A stretch of DNA of 14,764 nt, from contig CANREK010000009.1 of the NCBI GenBank assembly GCA_947629605.1, positions 1-14,764 on the forward strand, written 5' to 3'. Both the position numbers and the translations under genes were made by a program. Below the pieces are notes generated by a model. The model searched no databases. It had not been told where the DNA came from and worked only from the letters and a program-made list of their open reading frames with translations. Below, in pieces: positions 7,817 to 14,265 of this stretch. Each line of letters begins with the position of its first letter. Within the stretch, counting starts at the first letter, position 1. The DNA is from an uncultured Clostridia bacterium (GTDB lineage: Bacteria; Bacillota; Clostridia; Christensenellales; Borkfalkiaceae).

Positions 7817-7854
7817 AACAAAGTTCAACAAAAGAATTATTTCGGAGGTGCAGT

Positions 7855-8313
7855 ATGGAACTCAACGACTATGCGATTCGGCTCTTCAACGTCATGGAAG
7901 AGCTCGAAAATTTGAAGTTTTTCGGCGATCCCGCAAAACTTTCCAAAACGGAATATCGGCTCGTGAAAGAGGTCGTTTCCGAACATTCCAAGGGGAAAAA
8001 TATCATCTCCTCGGAACTTGCAAAGAGGCTCGGCGTCACCCGTTCGGCGGTCTCCCAGCTCGTGACCAAGCTCGAAAAGGAAAATCTCGTCAAGCGCACG
8101 GCCGCGCCCGACGACAAGAAGATCGCATACATCTGTCTTTCGGACAGCGTTCTCGCCGAATACGACGCTCACTGCACGATGTTGAACGCTCTCTTGGCGA
8201 CATGCGCCGACAAATTCGGGAAGGATAGAATGCAGAGGCTCTCGGTGGACGCCGCCGACTTCCTCGCGCTCATGAAATCCGCCCATGAAGCGGCCGAAAC
8301 ACAACAGGCGTAA
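7855..8313 (+). CDS. MarR family transcriptional regulator
   Basis: A 152-residue winged-helix repressor or sensor, the usual size for MarR proteins, expected to act as a dimer that releases DNA on ligand binding. The winged helix-turn-helix lies around residues 25-100: LSKTEYRLVKEVV, then IISSELAKRLGVTRSAVSQL (recognition helix), KLEKENLVKRTAAPDDKKIA (wing, with the family's D-x-R/K-type wing tip) and YICLSD. The flanking helices form the dimer interface. There is an excellent RBS, GGAGGTG at 7844-7850, just before ATG 7855. It is followed after 33 bp by the ABC transporter gene, with no terminator between, so the pair is very likely one operon and the regulator probably autoregulates and controls the transporter. 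The ligand cannot be read from sequence. Confidence 0.92.
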   Translation: MELNDYAIRLFNVMEELENLKFFGDPAKLSKTEYRLVKEVVSEHSKGKNIISSELAKRLGVTRSAVSQLVTKLEKENLVKRTAAPDDKKIAYICLSDSVLAEYDAHCTMLNALLATCADKFGKDRMQRLSVDAADFLALMKSAHEAAETQQA

Positions 8314-8346
8314 ATTAGTTCACCGTCGGGAGAATTGGGAAACCGT

Positions 8347-11166
8347 ATGCTGAAATTAAAGGACATCAAAAAAGACTACAAAGTTGCACAGGGGTATGTG
8401 CATGCGTTGAAGGGGGTCACGCTCGCCTTCCGCAAGAATGAGTTCGTCTCCGTTCTCGGCCCCTCGGGCTGCGGCAAGACGACCCTGCTCAACATCATCG
8501 GCGGGCTCGATCACTACACTTCGGGCGACCTCGTGATCCAAGGCAAGTCCACCAAGGACTTCAAGGACCGCGATTGGGACGTCTACCGCAATCACAGGAT
8601 CGGGTTCATCTTTCAATCGTATAATCTCATTCCTCACCAGACGGTGCTCTCCAACGTGGAACTCGCGCTCACGATCGCGGGCGTGGGGAAGGAAGAGAGG
8701 AAGGCGCGTGCCACGCATGCGCTCGAACGGGTCGGCCTCGGGGGAGAGCTCAACAAGCGCCCCAACCAGCTTTCGGGCGGCCAGATGCAGCGCGTCGCCA
8801 TCGCCCGCGCTCTCGTCAACAATCCCGACATCCTTCTCGCCGACGAACCCACGGGCGCACTCGACAGCAAGACGAGCGTCGAGGTCATGGAGCTCATCAA
8901 GGAGATCGCCTCGGAGCGTCTCGTCATCATGGTGACGCACAACCCCGAACTTGCCGAGAAGTATTCCTCCCGCATCGTTCGCCTCATGGACGGGCAGGTG
9001 GAATCGGACAGCGATCCCTACTCCGAGGAAGAGGAGGCAAAGGAGAACGAGGAAGCGGCCGAAAATTCCGTAGAGAAGGAGGAGCCCGCAGAGAACGAGG
9101 AATCCGTCGCCTCTGCGGAGGGTGCGCCGCAAAGAAAGGGCAAAAAGCCCCGCGCCAAGATGAGTTTTCTCACTTCGCTCGCGCTCTCGGCAAGGAATCT
9201 CCTCACCAAAAAGGGCCGCACGATCGTCACGTCGGTCGCGGGCTCCATCGGCATCATCTCGGTCTGCCTCGTGCTTGCGCTCTCTTCTGGATTCAACAAC
9301 TATATCCGCAGGACGGAGGAAGATATGCTCTCCTATTATCCCGTCGAGATCACGGAGAGCGCCTTTGACCTTTCCTCCATCATGAACAATGCGGGGTCGC
9401 GGGACAACTTGCCCGACATGAGCCAAATTTCCGACAAGGTGTACGTCAATTCCTTCCTGACGCAGCTTGCGCAGGGCATTGCCGTCACCAATGACATCGC
9501 GGGGAAGGACCAAAACGGCATCAGTTACATCGATTACGTCGAAGCGGGGAGAAAAGAGTACCCCGAATGGTTCTCGGCGATCAAGTACGGCTACGGCGTC
9601 GAGCTCTCCGACAATCTGTTCACCAAAGTGGAAACGGGCGGGATCGAGGGCGCCGAGGGGGATGCGGCACAGGTACAGACACAGTATCTGTCCCTCTCTT
9701 CCTTAAAGACATTCTACGAAAACGACGTCATCAACCTCACGCCCCCCGAAAAGAACTACGGCAGCCTTCTCCCGTATGTCGATATGTTCTTTACCAACAT
9801 CACGGGCGTCATGCCGGGGACGAGCGACCTCGCGAGCGAGGACTACGGCAAATATGTGCTCTCGCAGTATGACGTCATCTACGGCCACTTCCCGCACGGA
9901 AAGGAGGAGGACGGTGCAACGGGCGCCGTGCTCGTCGTCGGAGACAAGAACGACGCCACCGACCTCACCCTCGCCCAGCTCGGATTCCTGCCCGAAAAGG
10001 ACTTCATGAAACTGTTCGACATGGGCACCGACGAGTACGAGGGGAGCAGGGAGGCCATAGAGATCCCCTTTGAGGAGATCGAGAACAAGCAATACACGCT
10101 CTATTATAACGATGCCGTCTATACCAGGGGCACCGACACCTATACCCCGTTCACCTACCATGGGGACAGAAACGAGCAGGGCAATCTCTCGGCCACCGAG
10201 GAAGAGGGCATTCCCATCAGGATCACGGCCATCCTTCGCCTCAAAGAGGATCGGACCTACGGGTGCCTTTTGAGCGGCATCAACTTCACCGAGGACATGA
10301 TCGCGCAGTACATTCGGCACAACAAGCAGTCGCAGATCGTGAAGTGGATGCTTGCGCCGCATGGGGGGATCTTCCCGCTCGACAACAATTCCGCCGAGCT
10401 ACTGATCACCGAGGAGATGAAGAACAGCCTCGACCCCATGATCAGGAGCATGATCCCCAAGAGCGGCATCGTCTACCGCGCTCCCGCCGCCACGCCATCC
10501 ATGCTGGAGAATTATACAAAGATCAAGTTCGGGGAAGCCGACCTCTACATCACCCTGACGCAGGATGCCGTCGTGCGCAGTCTCGGCGGAAACGACACGC
10601 CGAATGCCATCAATCTCTACCCGACGGACTTCGACGCCAAGGAGAACGTGCTCTCCTATCTCGACAAATGGAATGAGGCGGAGGGGAGAACGGACACGCA
10701 AAAGGTCACATATACCGATCGCGTGGGGCTCCTCATGGGCATGATGCAGACCATGCTCAACGTCATCACCTATGTGCTCGTCGCCTTCACGTCGATCTCG
10801 CTCGTCGTCAGTTCCGTCATGATCGGCATCATCACCTATGTCTCCGTCGTCGAACGCGTCAAGGAGATCGGTGTCCTCCGAAGTCTCGGCGCAAGGAAGA
10901 TGGATATCCGCAACCTCTTCAACGCGGAGACCTTCATCATCGGGCTCGCCGCGGGGCTCATCGGCGTCGGCGTGACCTATCTCCTGTCAGGGGTCATAAG
11001 CCTCATCATCTATTCGCTCTCGGGGATCGCGGGCATCGCCACGCTCCCGCCGCTCACGGCCTTCATCATGGTGTGCGTCAGCGTCGCGCTCACGCTCATC
11101 TCGGGGCTCATCCCCGCACAGGCGGCGGCGAAAAAGGACCCCGTCATCGCACTTCGGACCGAATAA
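8347..11166 (+). CDS. Fused ABC transporter ATPase-permease (MacB/FtsX type)
   Basis: A 939-residue half transporter that should work as a homodimer in the cytoplasmic membrane, probably exporting or removing a toxic compound or acting on the envelope. The ATPase domain (1-218) has Walker A GPSGCGKTT (38-46), signature LSGGQ (142-146), Walker B ILLADEP with D166/E167, and the switch histidine H198. A very acidic linker follows at about 220-260, ending in a basic patch (KGKKPRAK). The first membrane helix is at about 294-315, then an extracytoplasmic domain of roughly 480 residues, then three helices (about 803-830, 863-888, 900-922) forming the FtsX permease core with ERVKEIGVLRSLGARKMDI. This is the MacB-like type VII transporter topology. 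I chose ATG 8347 (GGGA at 8337-8340); a TTG at 8335 would add four residues. It lies 33 bp after the MarR gene. The substrate is unknown. Confidence 0.92.
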   Translation: MLKLKDIKKDYKVAQGYVHALKGVTLAFRKNEFVSVLGPSGCGKTTLLNIIGGLDHYTSGDLVIQGKSTKDFKDRDWDVYRNHRIGFIFQSYNLIPHQTVLSNVELALTIAGVGKEERKARATHALERVGLGGELNKRPNQLSGGQMQRVAIARALVNNPDILLADEPTGALDSKTSVEVMELIKEIASERLVIMVTHNPELAEKYSSRIVRLMDGQVESDSDPYSEEEEAKENEEAAENSVEKEEPAENEESVASAEGAPQRKGKKPRAKMSFLTSLALSARNLLTKKGRTIVTSVAGSIGIISVCLVLALSSGFNNYIRRTEEDMLSYYPVEITESAFDLSSIMNNAGSRDNLPDMSQISDKVYVNSFLTQLAQGIAVTNDIAGKDQNGISYIDYVEAGRKEYPEWFSAIKYGYGVELSDNLFTKVETGGIEGAEGDAAQVQTQYLSLSSLKTFYENDVINLTPPEKNYGSLLPYVDMFFTNITGVMPGTSDLASEDYGKYVLSQYDVIYGHFPHGKEEDGATGAVLVVGDKNDATDLTLAQLGFLPEKDFMKLFDMGTDEYEGSREAIEIPFEEIENKQYTLYYNDAVYTRGTDTYTPFTYHGDRNEQGNLSATEEEGIPIRITAILRLKEDRTYGCLLSGINFTEDMIAQYIRHNKQSQIVKWMLAPHGGIFPLDNNSAELLITEEMKNSLDPMIRSMIPKSGIVYRAPAATPSMLENYTKIKFGEADLYITLTQDAVVRSLGGNDTPNAINLYPTDFDAKENVLSYLDKWNEAEGRTDTQKVTYTDRVGLLMGMMQTMLNVITYVLVAFTSISLVVSSVMIGIITYVSVVERVKEIGVLRSLGARKMDIRNLFNAETFIIGLAAGLIGVGVTYLLSGVISLIIYSLSGIAGIATLPPLTAFIMVCVSVALTLISGLIPAQAAAKKDPVIALRTE

Positions 11167-11218
11167 AAGCGCTTCCGCGTGGGCATACTGTACCCGACAA
11201 AACTCGTGCGAGGTGCGT

Positions 11219-11317
11219 ATGGCAAAAAAGAAGAAGATACCAAGGCTTACCGACGAAGAGTACGAAAACTATCTCAAAGATCTGTTGCAAAAACCTCAAA
11301 AACCGTCACATATGTGA
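11219..11317 (+). CDS. Small basic ORF, 32 aa, unknown function
   Basis: I do not recognise this protein. It encodes MAKKKKIPRLTDEEYENYLK followed by DLLQKPQKPSHM: a lysine-rich start, a short amphipathic acidic helix and a basic tail. GAGGT at 11210-11214 lies 4 nt before the ATG, a plausible RBS. It begins 52 bp after the ABC transporter stop with no terminator between, so it is probably the last gene of the MarR operon. Its last five codons and stop lie inside the terminator stem (11298-11326), so ribosomes finishing it would meet the hairpin. Support is the RBS, the organised composition and its position; coding status is not proven at this length. Confidence 0.55.
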   Translation: MAKKKKIPRLTDEEYENYLKDLLQKPQKPSHM

Positions 11318-11326
11318 CGGTTTTTT
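11298..11326. terminator. Terminator at the end of the MarR-ABC operon
   Basis: A perfect inverted repeat, ACCGTCACAT joined to ATGTGACGGT, flanked by A5 before and T6 after. It gives a stable hairpin with a U tract on the + strand and a slightly weaker one on the other strand. The stop codon TGA of the small ORF (11315-11317) is within the right arm. Confidence 0.88.
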
Positions 11327-11360
11327 GAAATTGAAAATTGAAAATTAAAAATGAAAAATG
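11325..11360 (+). repeat. A-rich low-complexity tract with TTGAAAA units
   Basis: About 36 bases made of diverging 6-7 nt units of the type TTGAAA, TTGAAAA, TTAAAAA and TGAAAAA, directly between the operon terminator and the left end of repeat copy 2. It is much more AT-rich than its surroundings and non-coding. It could act as an UP-like or bent region, or mark an insertion target, but nothing proves a function. Confidence 0.6.
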
Positions 11361-11363
11361 GAG

Positions 11364-11565
11364 GCCCCGCGTCATTCTGAGCGGCGGTGGTTGTACGAAG
11401 TCCGACGACTTGACCCGAAGAATCTCGCGGGGCAGTATTCACAATTGTGCGGCGAGATGCTTCGGACAGCTTACGTTATAGCTCTATGGCTACTTCGCGC
11501 CAAGGGCGGCGCTCGTGCCGCGCTTAGTGCAATAAGAATGCGCGCGGGGCAGCATGACGCCGCAC
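11364..11565 (-). repeat. Dispersed palindromic repeat element, copy 2 (inverted)
   Basis: It begins with GCCCCGCGTCATTCTGAG (11364-11381), the reverse complement of the right end of copy 1, and ends with AGCATGACGCCGCAC (11551-11565), the reverse complement of its left end. The core 11415-11464 is the reverse complement of 7491-7540 with 49 of 50 bases identical. It is about 50 bp longer than copy 1 owing to extra sequence between core and end (around 11470-11545). It lies just after a terminator, as copy 1 does. Confidence 0.8.
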
Positions 11566-11587
11566 AAACGACTTCTCCCGTTTGCAG

Positions 11588-11629
11588 GGATTCTTCGGCC
11601 TCGACGAGGCCTCAGAATGAGCGGGGCGA
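11588..11629 (+). repeat. Partial right end of the dispersed repeat
   Basis: GATTCTTCGG (11589-11598), a small GGCCTC/GAGGCC hairpin (11597-11611) and CTCAGAATGA (11611-11620) followed by GCGGGGCGA match the right end of copy 1 in the same orientation, with one C missing. Together with 11364-11381 it forms an outer inverted repeat around copy 2, so the whole of 11364-11629 may be one composite element. It ends about 20 bp before the YihY start and contains an alternative ATG (11617). Confidence 0.65.
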
Positions 11630-11649
11630 GGCTTTCCCATACTATCGTC

Positions 11650-12435
11650 ATGCAGGTCATAGAAAGGGCAAAAAAAGCGTACAAAACGCTCACATATCAT
11701 CGATATTCCACCGTTGCGGGGACGCTCGTCTTTTTCCTCATTCTCTCCCTCGTGCCCTTTGTCTTTTGGCTCACCCTTCTCTTCGGCAGTACCTTTTTGG
11801 AAGTCCCGCTCCACAGCATCGGGCTCTTTGATTGGGCGGAGGACCTTTTCACCCTCCTCAAAGACAACGCCGCCTATGCGGGCGGGGGCGTGAGCCTCGT
11901 CTTTCTCGTCACGACGCTCTGGTCGAGCTCGGCGTTTTTCTATCATTTGAGAAAGAGCGGGGAGATGCTGTTCGAGACCCGCCGCACCAAACACGGGTGG
12001 AAGGTGCGGATCTCCGCCATCCTTTTGACCCTTGCCGTCTTGCTCTTCTTTGCGCTTGCGGGCGTGCTCCTCTTTGCCGCGGGCGTCATCTCCCGCCTGC
12101 TTCCGCCCTACATCTCCTATCCCGCCTTCTATGCGCTCCTCTTGGGGCTCGGATTTTTCGGGGCATGGATCCTCAACGGCTACGTCTGTCCCTACAAGAT
12201 AAAACCCTCGGACACGGCGCTCGGAAGTTTCCTGACGGCCGTCGCTTGGCTCGTCGCCTCCGCGGCCTTTTCCGTCTATCTGCACTTCGGCAACAAGGAA
12301 AAACTCTACGGCGCCCTCGCGCTCCTGTTTGTGTTTCTCCTCTGGCTGTATTGGATGATGCTCTGTTTCGTCGCGGGCGTGATTTTCAACCGTGTCCGCC
12401 TCGGAAAGCGGAACATGCAGGAAAAGAAATTGTGA
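11650..12435 (+). CDS. YihY/BrkB family membrane protein
   Basis: A 261-residue polytopic inner-membrane protein of the YihY/virulence factor BrkB family; the molecular role of the family is unsettled. The N-terminal family region is AGTLVFFLILSLVPFVFWL (about residues 22-40), followed by a conserved-looking TTLWSSSAFFYHLRKSGE segment and hydrophobic stretches near 115-145, 150-180, 190-215 and 220-250. The final helix is LFVFLLWLYWMMLCFVAGVIF, as in the family (quoted as two overlapping parts, LFVFLLWLYWM and MMLCFVAGVIF). Start choice is uncertain: ATG 11650 gives the normal short N-terminus but has no good RBS (nearest GAGG 18 nt away), while ATG 11617 has GAGG 7 nt upstream but lies inside the dispersed repeat. 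No promoter is evident; the terminator at 11298 makes read-through from the ABC operon the likely source unless a promoter lies in the repeat. Confidence 0.85.
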   Translation: MQVIERAKKAYKTLTYHRYSTVAGTLVFFLILSLVPFVFWLTLLFGSTFLEVPLHSIGLFDWAEDLFTLLKDNAAYAGGGVSLVFLVTTLWSSSAFFYHLRKSGEMLFETRRTKHGWKVRISAILLTLAVLLFFALAGVLLFAAGVISRLLPPYISYPAFYALLLGLGFFGAWILNGYVCPYKIKPSDTALGSFLTAVAWLVASAAFSVYLHFGNKEKLYGALALLFVFLLWLYWMMLCFVAGVIFNRVRLGKRNMQEKKL

Positions 12436-12462
12436 ATGCGCGGAAAAAATCGTGAAAAAGCA

Positions 12463-12491
12463 TTTACATTTGAGCGTTTTTGGTGTAAAAT
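12463..12491 (+). promoter_or_regulatory. Sigma-A type promoter before the repeat/linker protein
   Basis: TTTACA (12463-12468), a 17-bp spacer and TAAAAT (12486-12491) in an AT-rich 105-bp gap after the YihY gene. The start codon at 12541 is about 50 bp downstream. No terminator separates it from the YihY gene, so read-through may add to expression. Confidence 0.7.
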
Positions 12492-12540
12492 AGAATAGAA
12501 GCAGTATCTTAAATTTCCAATGGATCTTTGTGAGGAAAGT

Positions 12541-14205
12541 ATGGACGAAAGAGCAGACGAAAAATACTCGCGCATTCTCGAAGGGATGTTCCGCGGGATC
12601 ACGGCAAAAATCAAGGAAGCGCAGGCTTCCTTGGAGAAGGAGTACCGCTACGGCGTTTCGCAGCAGGGGTTCTCGTATGACGCGCTCACGACGGAATTCA
12701 AGGAGGGCGCCGAGAAACTTCTCACAGAGATCAAATATCTTGCCCAGCAGAATATCGACATCTACGACTATTCCCGCAAAGAGCATGCCGCCATGCAGGA
12801 AACGCTCTTAAAGGCGCTGACTGCGATGGAAGAGCGCAGTGCCATGCTTCTCAAAGCCATCGACGAAAAGCTCGCACGGCCCGCCGAGATCGACTATGAC
12901 CTTCTCGCAAAGAAGATCGTCGCCCTGCAAAACGGCGAGGCGCAGACAGTGGGCGCTTCCGGGGAGAGCGAGGCCGCGCTCCAAGAGGGGGAGACCCTTG
13001 CAGAAGGCGCAGAAGTTCCCGCCGAAGGGGAGCAGAACTTCGACGACAACTTCGCCTACGACATCCTCGCCGAGAAGATCGCGACCATTTTGCCCGAACC
13101 CGACTACGACCTCATCGCAGACAAGGTCGCGGCCGCCCTGCCCGACCTCGACGCCGAGGCCATCGCGCAGAAGGTCGCCGAGCATTCTCACATCGACGTC
13201 GAGGCCCTTGCAACGGAGATCGCGGAGTCCATTCCGCCCACGGATTACGACTTCATCGGCGAAAAGGTCGCCGCCGTTCTCGAAAATCATGCGATCGGCG
13301 ACGAGTCCGTCGAGAAGATCGCCCAACGCGTCGTGGAACTTTTGCAGGACGAAGCGCCCGTCATCGAGGAAGCGGCGCCCGCGGAGGCCGAGGCGCTTTC
13401 GGAAGAGCCCGAGCCCGCACCCGAGCCTGTTCCCGAACCGGAGCCCGAACCTCAACCGGAACCGGAGCCCGAGCCTGAACCCGAACCGGAGCCCGAGCCG
13501 GAGCCTGTTCCCGAACCTCAATCCGCGCCGCAACCGGCGCCCCAGCCGACGGCGATGCCGGGATACGGGCCCATGATGCCGCCCATGCCGCCGCAGGCCG
13601 TGCCCTTCTATGTTCCCGTGCCTATGCCCATGCCGATGCAGACGCCTGCCCCCGTGCAGGAGACCGCGGCGCCCGCACCCGCACCCGTCGTTCCCGTCGT
13701 GGAGGACGAGAGCAAGACGCTTCGCTTCAAGCGGAGCTTCGTCGCCAAGATCATCGGCAGCGAAGAGGATGTAAAGAGTTACTATTCCGACCTCAAAAAC
13801 GCCATTCTCTCCTACGGGAAGGTGCGTTCACAGATCAATTGGACTAACGACAGATTCTCGATCGGCAACGAGTCCCTCATCAAGATCGCCATGCGCGGCA
13901 AGACGCTCGTCATGTATCTCGCGCTCGATCCCGCGGAATTCCCCGAGTCGGTCTATCACCAAAAATTCGCGGGGGACACCAAGATGTACGAATCCACCCC
14001 CATGATGGTGAAAGTCAAGACCAAGGCGGCCGTCAAAAAGGCCATCCGCCTCATCGACCTCTGCATGGAGCACAACGGCGCCGTCAAAGAGGAGAGAGAA
14101 CCCGTCGATTATGCCGCACAATATTTCTTCCGCACAGACGAGGAACTGCTTGCGGAGGGGCTCATCAAGACGGCGATCGTCGATAAATCGGACATGGATT
14201 TTTAA
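12541..14205 (+). CDS. Unknown protein: coiled coil, helical repeats, Pro-Glu linker, C-terminal domain
   Basis: I cannot assign a function. The 554-residue product has no signal peptide or membrane helix, so it is probably cytoplasmic. Residues 1-115 are charged and helical (likely coiled coil). From 118 to 271 there are about seven units of some 16 residues of the type DYDLIADKVAAALP (for example AYDILAEKIATILP, DVEALATEIAESIP, DYDFIGEKVAAVLE), interrupted by an acidic insert at about 134-163. Residues 289-326 are almost pure Pro-Glu, followed by a Pro/Met/Ala-rich stretch to about 385. A compact, mixed alpha/beta-looking domain of 160 residues ends the protein (394-554; LRFKRSFVAKIIGSEEDVKS, YYSDLKNAILSYGKV, MRGKTLVMYLALDPAEF). 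I recall similar C-terminal domains in unannotated proteins of Clostridia and Mollicutes. ATG 12541 is chosen over 12520 because GAGG at 12532-12535 lies 5 nt upstream. It has its own promoter and terminator. Confidence 0.85.
   Translation: MDERADEKYSRILEGMFRGITAKIKEAQASLEKEYRYGVSQQGFSYDALTTEFKEGAEKLLTEIKYLAQQNIDIYDYSRKEHAAMQETLLKALTAMEERSAMLLKAIDEKLARPAEIDYDLLAKKIVALQNGEAQTVGASGESEAALQEGETLAEGAEVPAEGEQNFDDNFAYDILAEKIATILPEPDYDLIADKVAAALPDLDAEAIAQKVAEHSHIDVEALATEIAESIPPTDYDFIGEKVAAVLENHAIGDESVEKIAQRVVELLQDEAPVIEEAAPAEAEALSEEPEPAPEPVPEPEPEPQPEPEPEPEPEPEPEPEPVPEPQSAPQPAPQPTAMPGYGPMMPPMPPQAVPFYVPVPMPMPMQTPAPVQETAAPAPAPVVPVVEDESKTLRFKRSFVAKIIGSEEDVKSYYSDLKNAILSYGKVRSQINWTNDRFSIGNESLIKIAMRGKTLVMYLALDPAEFPESVYHQKFAGDTKMYESTPMMVKVKTKAAVKKAIRLIDLCMEHNGAVKEEREPVDYAAQYFFRTDEELLAEGLIKTAIVDKSDMDF
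13405..13518 (+). repeat. Pro-Glu coding microsatellite
   Basis: A 114-bp run of GAG/GAA and CCC/CCG/CCT codons encoding Glu-Pro pairs with a few Ala, Val or Gln substitutions (residues 289-326 of the unknown protein). Codon choice alternates enough that it is not a perfect hexamer array, which argues that selection keeps the protein property. It forms a stiff extended linker between the helical repeats and the C-terminal domain. Confidence 0.85.
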
Positions 14206-14220
14206 GTCTGAAACTACCCG

Positions 14221-14248
14221 AGAAAGCCGATTTTACGGCTTTCTTTTT
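14221..14248 (+). terminator. Rho-independent terminator before RNase J
   Basis: AGAAAGCCG (14221-14229) pairs with CGGCTTTCT (14236-14244) across the loop ATTTTA, followed by a T run to 14248. It starts 15 bp after the stop of the unknown gene. The RNase J RBS begins only 5 bp later, so there is no room for a promoter between them. Confidence 0.87.
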
Positions 14249-14265
14249 CATCGAGGAGATATCAT

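Larger units (their letters stand above)
7369..7854. other. 486-bp intergenic region before the MarR operon
   Basis: No coding region is supported here. In order it holds the palindromic terminator (7372-7399), a short purine-rich stretch, the dispersed repeat element (7438-7590), a second copy of that element's right end (7637-7655), an AT-rich tract from about 7710 to 7786 with no recognised motif, and the MarR promoter and leader (7787-7854). Confidence 0.8.
11318..11649. other. 332-bp intergenic region before the YihY gene
   Basis: It holds the right arm of the terminator, an A-rich low-complexity tract (11325-11360), the second copy of the dispersed repeat (11364-11565) and a further partial right end (11588-11629). 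I see no convincing sigma-A promoter for the next gene and no supported coding region. Confidence 0.75.

Noticed and set aside
7700..7854. A MarR operator palindrome near the promoter
   Set aside because: I found only weak or widely spaced matches (for example GTTGA at 7786 and TCAAC at 7825), not enough to report a site.
8356..9513. 385-aa minus-strand frame opposite the ABC ATPase domain
   Set aside because: It lies opposite the Walker and signature motifs of a certain gene and shows only shadow composition.
11554..11649. N-terminal extension of the YihY protein back to 11554
   Set aside because: This part is translated repeat DNA, and the family N-terminus begins near 11650; only the 11617 ATG is kept as an alternative.
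11358..11831. 157-aa plus-strand frame covering the repeat element
   Set aside because: It runs through palindromic repeat DNA and then into the wrong frame of the YihY gene; no RBS and no recognisable protein.
11524..12786. 420-aa minus-strand frame across the YihY gene, its promoter and the start of the next gene
   Set aside because: It spans non-coding repeat, a real gene and a promoter region; its translation is low-complexity and charged, and no RBS or promoter fits it.
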